Below the pieces are notes generated by a model. It was not told the origin of the DNA. It was given only the letters and a program-made list of their open reading frames with translations, and made no database searches. A DNA stretch of 45,139 bases from Akkermansiaceae bacterium (lineage in GTDB: Bacteria; Verrucomicrobiota; Verrucomicrobiia; Verrucomicrobiales; Akkermansiaceae): the NCBI GenBank assembly GCA_903827375.1, contig CAIKHZ010000126.1:1-45139 (forward strand), written 5' to 3'. Both the position numbers and the translations under genes were made by a program. How positions within the stretch are numbered: position 1 is the first letter of the stretch; each line of letters starts with the position of its first letter. Positions 42,262-45,139 of this stretch are shown here, piece after piece.

Positions 42262-44559
42262 TTATTGCGTTAGCATATTAACGATGTCTTTGGCACGGGC
42301 TTGTGGCATGACTGTGAGTTTTTCCAATCGGCCGCCTTTAAGGACACCCTCGACGGTTGTGTGGTTGGGAGCGTGGAGTTTAAATTCGCAATCCCAATCC
42401 TTGGGCCAGGCGGGGAAGAGCAGGATTTTGTCGTCCACAGTTTGCATCAGCATGTCCTGCAAGCCGACCATGGCACAACCACCGTGGTCGAAGTCCGGCC
42501 GCTGGCAGAAGCCAAAGGTATCATAGAACACCGGATAGCGCATACCCGATTGGGCACCTTTTTCCCGGTTGGGCCAAAGAAATTTGGCGATGGCGAACTC
42601 ACTGGCTTCTTTGGGCAAGCCTAGGTTGGCTGTATAGATCAGGCTTTGATACCAGCAGAAGTTGCGTTTCTGACGTGGTTGTTCGAAGCTAAATTCCCAG
42701 GTATCCCGAGCCAATTGGAGATTGGGTTTGCCGACGCCATAGATATGAAAAGGGAAGACGGGATATAACTCGGGCAATTCGATATTATCCCAAGTGGATG
42801 CCGATTTCCAAGATTCGGCGGGTGCCAGCGTTTGGTGACCACGCCGCTCGCGAGTGGGCAGCGGCGGCAGTTTCTTGCGGAACGCCTCACAAAAGGCACG
42901 CTGTTCGGTGGTCAACATGTTAGCCGGCAAGTCCAGCAAGGATTTACTCAGCGCCATGAGACCGGAAATGGTGCAGGCATCATTGCGCGTCTGTTGATAC
43001 ATCTCGATTGCATTGCCGGGGAAAATCACCAACTGGCCGTGTTCATCAAACTCCTTGCCTGTGAGTTTTTTGGTTTGTGCCCGATAGAACTGGTCATGGT
43101 ATTGCAAATAGCCGAGTGCAATAGGCAGATACGGGCGGGCATCGGTGCCGCCGTAACTTGCAGATTCCAACATCATGAGGGCGAATTCCATACCACTGAC
43201 TTTATGATAGGTGAGGTGGCCGGGACCGCCATGGCCTTCGGGATTGGGTGCCCAATCCGCTCCGTAGATCCCCATGCCCTCGTTGAATGCCAGCCCATCC
43301 ACCTGCCAGAAGTGCTTGGCCCAAGCGGTTTGAAGCTCTGTGCTGCGGCGGTAATACTCCAGTCCGACTTTGAGCAGATCAAAGTCGCCACTCTTCAGCA
43401 TCGGCCAATAGACCAAGCGCTGGTTCTGCGCCATGAACTGGCAGTCAAACCAGTTGCGTGAATCCGGGTTGGGCTCACAAGTGAAGTGGCCGCCGTTGAA
43501 AAGCGTTGGAAATTCGCCGTTGCGGTTGCTCGCCAGAAGCGCCCTGAATAGCTGATAGTTCCGTCCCGTCTGCCATGCGGGATCGTCCGGTCCCTTACCC
43601 GGATTGATCACGATGCGGCTGCGGTCCCAAAACCCCTGCCACCAAGCAACGCTGGCCCGCCAATCCTCCCGGGCAGTGGCGCGCTTGGCAGTCTCAAGCC
43701 TTTTCAGCTGTCCCTGCCATTCTTCGAGTGTGGCATCCTGGGCAATTCGCAGCGACGCGTGGAGATCGATGTGGTTCAGGGGCTTGGCTGATCTTAGTTT
43801 CACGGAGCGAAACTCCCTGCCGTCATAGGTCCCCTGCCCGGTTCCATCGGCCACAAATCCAACACCGGAAAGCCGACCTCCCATCGTCCTGTTAGACATG
43901 GGATTGGGAAGCAGTTTGGCTAACTCCTCAACTTTGAACCTGCGGATATATTCGGCGCGTCCCTCGTCGATAGCAGGGCTGCGCTCCCACCACTCAATGG
44001 CATCCCCGTCGATACGCCCCTCCCTAACCAATGGCCCGTAAACCTGGCCGGTGTTGTGAGGCGCCATGGCGAGACCAGTCGGGTATTCCACGGCTACAGC
44101 GGCCTCTATCGGGCTTTCGGACTGCCCTTCCAGGTGGACCACAGGTTGCATGGCGTCAATCCAGACACGCAATTTGATGGCATGACCATCGGTGGTTTTG
44201 CCGCTCAGCACGATGGAATTGGTGGCTAGCTCCAATTCCTGGCGGAACTCCTTGGCCCAAACCCCTGGGGAAAACTTCAGGCGCAAGCGGCCGAGCTTGG
44301 TTTGCATCTGGGTGTTAAAGCCCGCGCCGCGATAGCTCCAAGAATCCGGGCTGCCGAAGTAGATGAGCAGTTCGTCCTTCTCCACCCAGACGTTAAGGCC
44401 GATATTGCCGGCACCGATAGGCATCGAACCACGGGCATCAGCGCTCTGGCTGTCCCACACGATTTGATAGGAGTCGAGCCACGTCTGGTCTGGCTCGGCA
44501 CGAAGGGACTCCAATCCCAGAAGAATCAATGCGGATAATGGAAGGATATAGGGTTTCAT
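42262..44559 (-). CDS. Exported DUF5703/GH95-like glycoside hydrolase
   Basis: First gene of the polysaccharide cluster; 765 residues with signal peptide MKPYILPLSALILLGLESLRA. The N-terminal half (about 27-290: YQIVWDSQSADARGSMPIGAGNIGLNVWVEKDELLIYFGSPDSW, given here as residues 31-74) is the DUF5703 beta-sandwich. The C-terminal half resembles the (alpha/alpha)6 barrel of GH95-like enzymes, with GHFTCEPNPDSRNWFDCQFMAQN and a final FLLFPAWP-like segment (LLFPAWPKDWD). A fucosidase-like or related exo-activity is plausible. The catalytic acid cannot be named with certainty. Confidence 0.8.
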   Translation of the reverse strand: MKPYILPLSALILLGLESLRAEPDQTWLDSYQIVWDSQSADARGSMPIGAGNIGLNVWVEKDELLIYFGSPDSWSYRGAGFNTQMQTKLGRLRLKFSPGVWAKEFRQELELATNSIVLSGKTTDGHAIKLRVWIDAMQPVVHLEGQSESPIEAAVAVEYPTGLAMAPHNTGQVYGPLVREGRIDGDAIEWWERSPAIDEGRAEYIRRFKVEELAKLLPNPMSNRTMGGRLSGVGFVADGTGQGTYDGREFRSVKLRSAKPLNHIDLHASLRIAQDATLEEWQGQLKRLETAKRATAREDWRASVAWWQGFWDRSRIVINPGKGPDDPAWQTGRNYQLFRALLASNRNGEFPTLFNGGHFTCEPNPDSRNWFDCQFMAQNQRLVYWPMLKSGDFDLLKVGLEYYRRSTELQTAWAKHFWQVDGLAFNEGMGIYGADWAPNPEGHGGPGHLTYHKVSGMEFALMMLESASYGGTDARPYLPIALGYLQYHDQFYRAQTKKLTGKEFDEHGQLVIFPGNAIEMYQQTRNDACTISGLMALSKSLLDLPANMLTTEQRAFCEAFRKKLPPLPTRERRGHQTLAPAESWKSASTWDNIELPELYPVFPFHIYGVGKPNLQLARDTWEFSFEQPRQKRNFCWYQSLIYTANLGLPKEASEFAIAKFLWPNREKGAQSGMRYPVFYDTFGFCQRPDFDHGGCAMVGLQDMLMQTVDDKILLFPAWPKDWDCEFKLHAPNHTTVEGVLKGGRLEKLTVMPQARAKDIVNMLTQ

Positions 44560-44897
44560 GATTGTTGTGAGCCAACGGGTGAAAGAGCCCGGGAAATCCG
44601 AACCGGCGATCTAACGTGCGAGAATGTGGCAATTCTTTCGGAAATTTTTCACTTTAGAGAGGCCAAATCGCGGTTCCGGGCATCCTGAGCCTGCAGGCAG
44701 TGATACGGGTGGCGGCGCGCAAGGGGGAGAACACGGCCTGGGTTGCTGTCCAGGGCTGATTTCAGCACGGAGCACGCTTACTCACAGAGTGCTTGATCAC
44801 CGCACTTCCGTCCTTCCTACCATGAACTCAAGTTCTCAAATCCCTCCTTCGCAGATCACAGCCTAGCAGATTAAAACTTTGAAGTACCCCGAAAAAC
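44560..44897. other. Intergenic region upstream of the polysaccharide cluster
   Basis: About 340 bp with no convincing gene. It should contain the promoter for the minus-strand cluster but no clear hexamer pair was found. A perfect GCCTGCAGGC palindrome occurs near 44688-44697. The right end runs into the tRNA T-arm-like sequence and the transposase gene. Confidence 0.5.
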
Positions 44898-44922
44898 GCT
44901 GGTTCGAATCCAGCTTGTCAGA
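44898..44922 (+). other. tRNA T-arm/acceptor-like fragment
   Basis: GCTGG-TTCGAAT-CCAGC is a perfect T-arm (5-bp stem, 7-nt loop with the TTC-A pattern), followed by TTGTCAG-A like the 3' acceptor strand and discriminator base. No matching 5' acceptor (CTGACAA), D-arm or anticodon arm is present within the preceding 100 bp, so it is not a full tRNA. It could be a remnant or an attachment-type copy left by an element, or a coincidence. Confidence 0.4.
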
Positions 44923-45139
44923 CTCTTACGCGCAAATCCCTGGCACTCCACAGCAATCCCTTCACGCCGCTGCCACTACCCCTCATCGCCCGCGCTCCAT
45001 CTTTGCGCTTCGCGCTGAATCGCTCCCGGGCCCGGGCAAACGCCTCGTTCACAAACTCCTTGCTGCCGATTACCGCCCCATCCGTAAAATACCGTACCCT
45101 GCAATGCAGCATTTGGGCAATTCCCATATCCTTCAAGAC
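44918..45139 (-). CDS. REP-associated (Y1/IS200-type) transposase, C-terminal part
   Basis: Incomplete gene: the reading frame is open to the window edge and ends with TGA at 44920-44918. The 73 visible residues (GIAQMLHCRVRYFTDGAVIGSKEFV, AKRKDGARAMRG, SARDLRV as key parts) match the conserved C-terminal tail of transposase_17/RAYT proteins common in Verrucomicrobia. The catalytic HUH and Tyr residues lie outside the window. RAYTs usually sit beside REP hairpins; none was recognised here. Confidence 0.75.
   Translation of the reverse strand, partial: VLKDMGIAQMLHCRVRYFTDGAVIGSKEFVNEAFARARERFSAKRKDGARAMRGSGSGVKGLLWSARDLRVRV

Noticed and set aside
44880-44922. Complete tRNA-Leu(UAA), possibly with an intron
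   Set aside because: A TTAAAA stretch near 44872 suggested an anticodon loop, but flanking bases do not pair, no D-arm or 5' acceptor strand exists, and the acceptor sequence is not Leu-like. Only the T-arm fragment is kept.
1-45139. Apparent excess of the pentamer CTAAC/GTTAG, often as GATCTAAC, in both orientations
   Set aside because: A rough expectation from base composition is about 65 occurrences on both strands, close to what I see by eye. It stands out only because other TAG/CTA contexts are rare. A k-mer count could confirm.
1-45139. CRISPR array or prophage
   Set aside because: The only regular repeat is the spacer-less 24-bp array after lexA, and no cas or phage structural genes are present.

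Overview
The window is a GC-rich chromosomal segment that most probably comes from a member of the Verrucomicrobia (PVC superphylum), near the Akkermansia/Luteolibacter side. The pointers are a PVC-type heme-binding dehydrogenase, a Tat-exported Gfo/Idh/MocA oxidoreductase beside a formylglycine sulfatase and a DUF5703-type hydrolase, a LexA gene preceded by a TGTTC-N4-GAACA palindrome, LPS heptose/lipid A genes, and few recognisable Shine-Dalgarno sequences. The placement is an inference from gene content; no rRNA is present.

Region 1 (1-13.4 kb) is signalling. A hybrid cluster protein gene (hcp) converges on a sigma54-dependent response regulator. Beyond a small membrane protein and a terminator-like hairpin lies a four-gene minus-strand operon (13189 to 4250). 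It is a tandem duplication of a two-gene cassette: a large hybrid histidine kinase followed by a receiver-first kinase. The transmitter halves of the two large kinases are very alike, but their input halves differ (membrane CHASE sensor versus three cytoplasmic PAS domains), and one of the small kinases has a degenerate ATPase domain.

Region 2 (13.4-30 kb) is mostly housekeeping: NAD synthetase, a TPR protein, a Gph-like phosphatase, TruA, endonuclease III, an MFS transporter, LexA with its operator, a subtilisin-like protease, a SNF2-family ATPase coupled to UbiE/MenG, NagA, a secreted protein with what looks like an inactive Lon-type domain, and a hot-dog thioesterase. A 24-bp tandem repeat runs out of the 3' end of lexA.

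Region 3 (30-35.7 kb) holds an adenylate kinase-like protein with a C-terminal extension, a decayed ATPase gene that has lost its start codon and 3' half, and an envelope operon (acyltransferase, glycosyltransferase 9, GmhB-like phosphatase, HldC-like adenylyltransferase) for lipid A and core heptose.

Region 4 (35.7-44.6 kb) is a polysaccharide utilisation cluster on the minus strand: DUF5703/GH95-like hydrolase, sialate O-acetylesterase-type esterase, PVC cytochrome, sulfatase and Gfo/Idh/MocA oxidoreductase. Together these suggest removal of acetyl and sulfate groups and hydrolysis of a sulfated, perhaps fucose-containing, glycan. The right edge carries the 3' part of a REP-associated-type transposase gene abutting a tRNA T-arm-like sequence. 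I do not see a clear wholly new defence or mobile system. The duplicated kinase array, the secreted Lon-like pseudoprotease and the uncharacterised hydrolase are the best leads.
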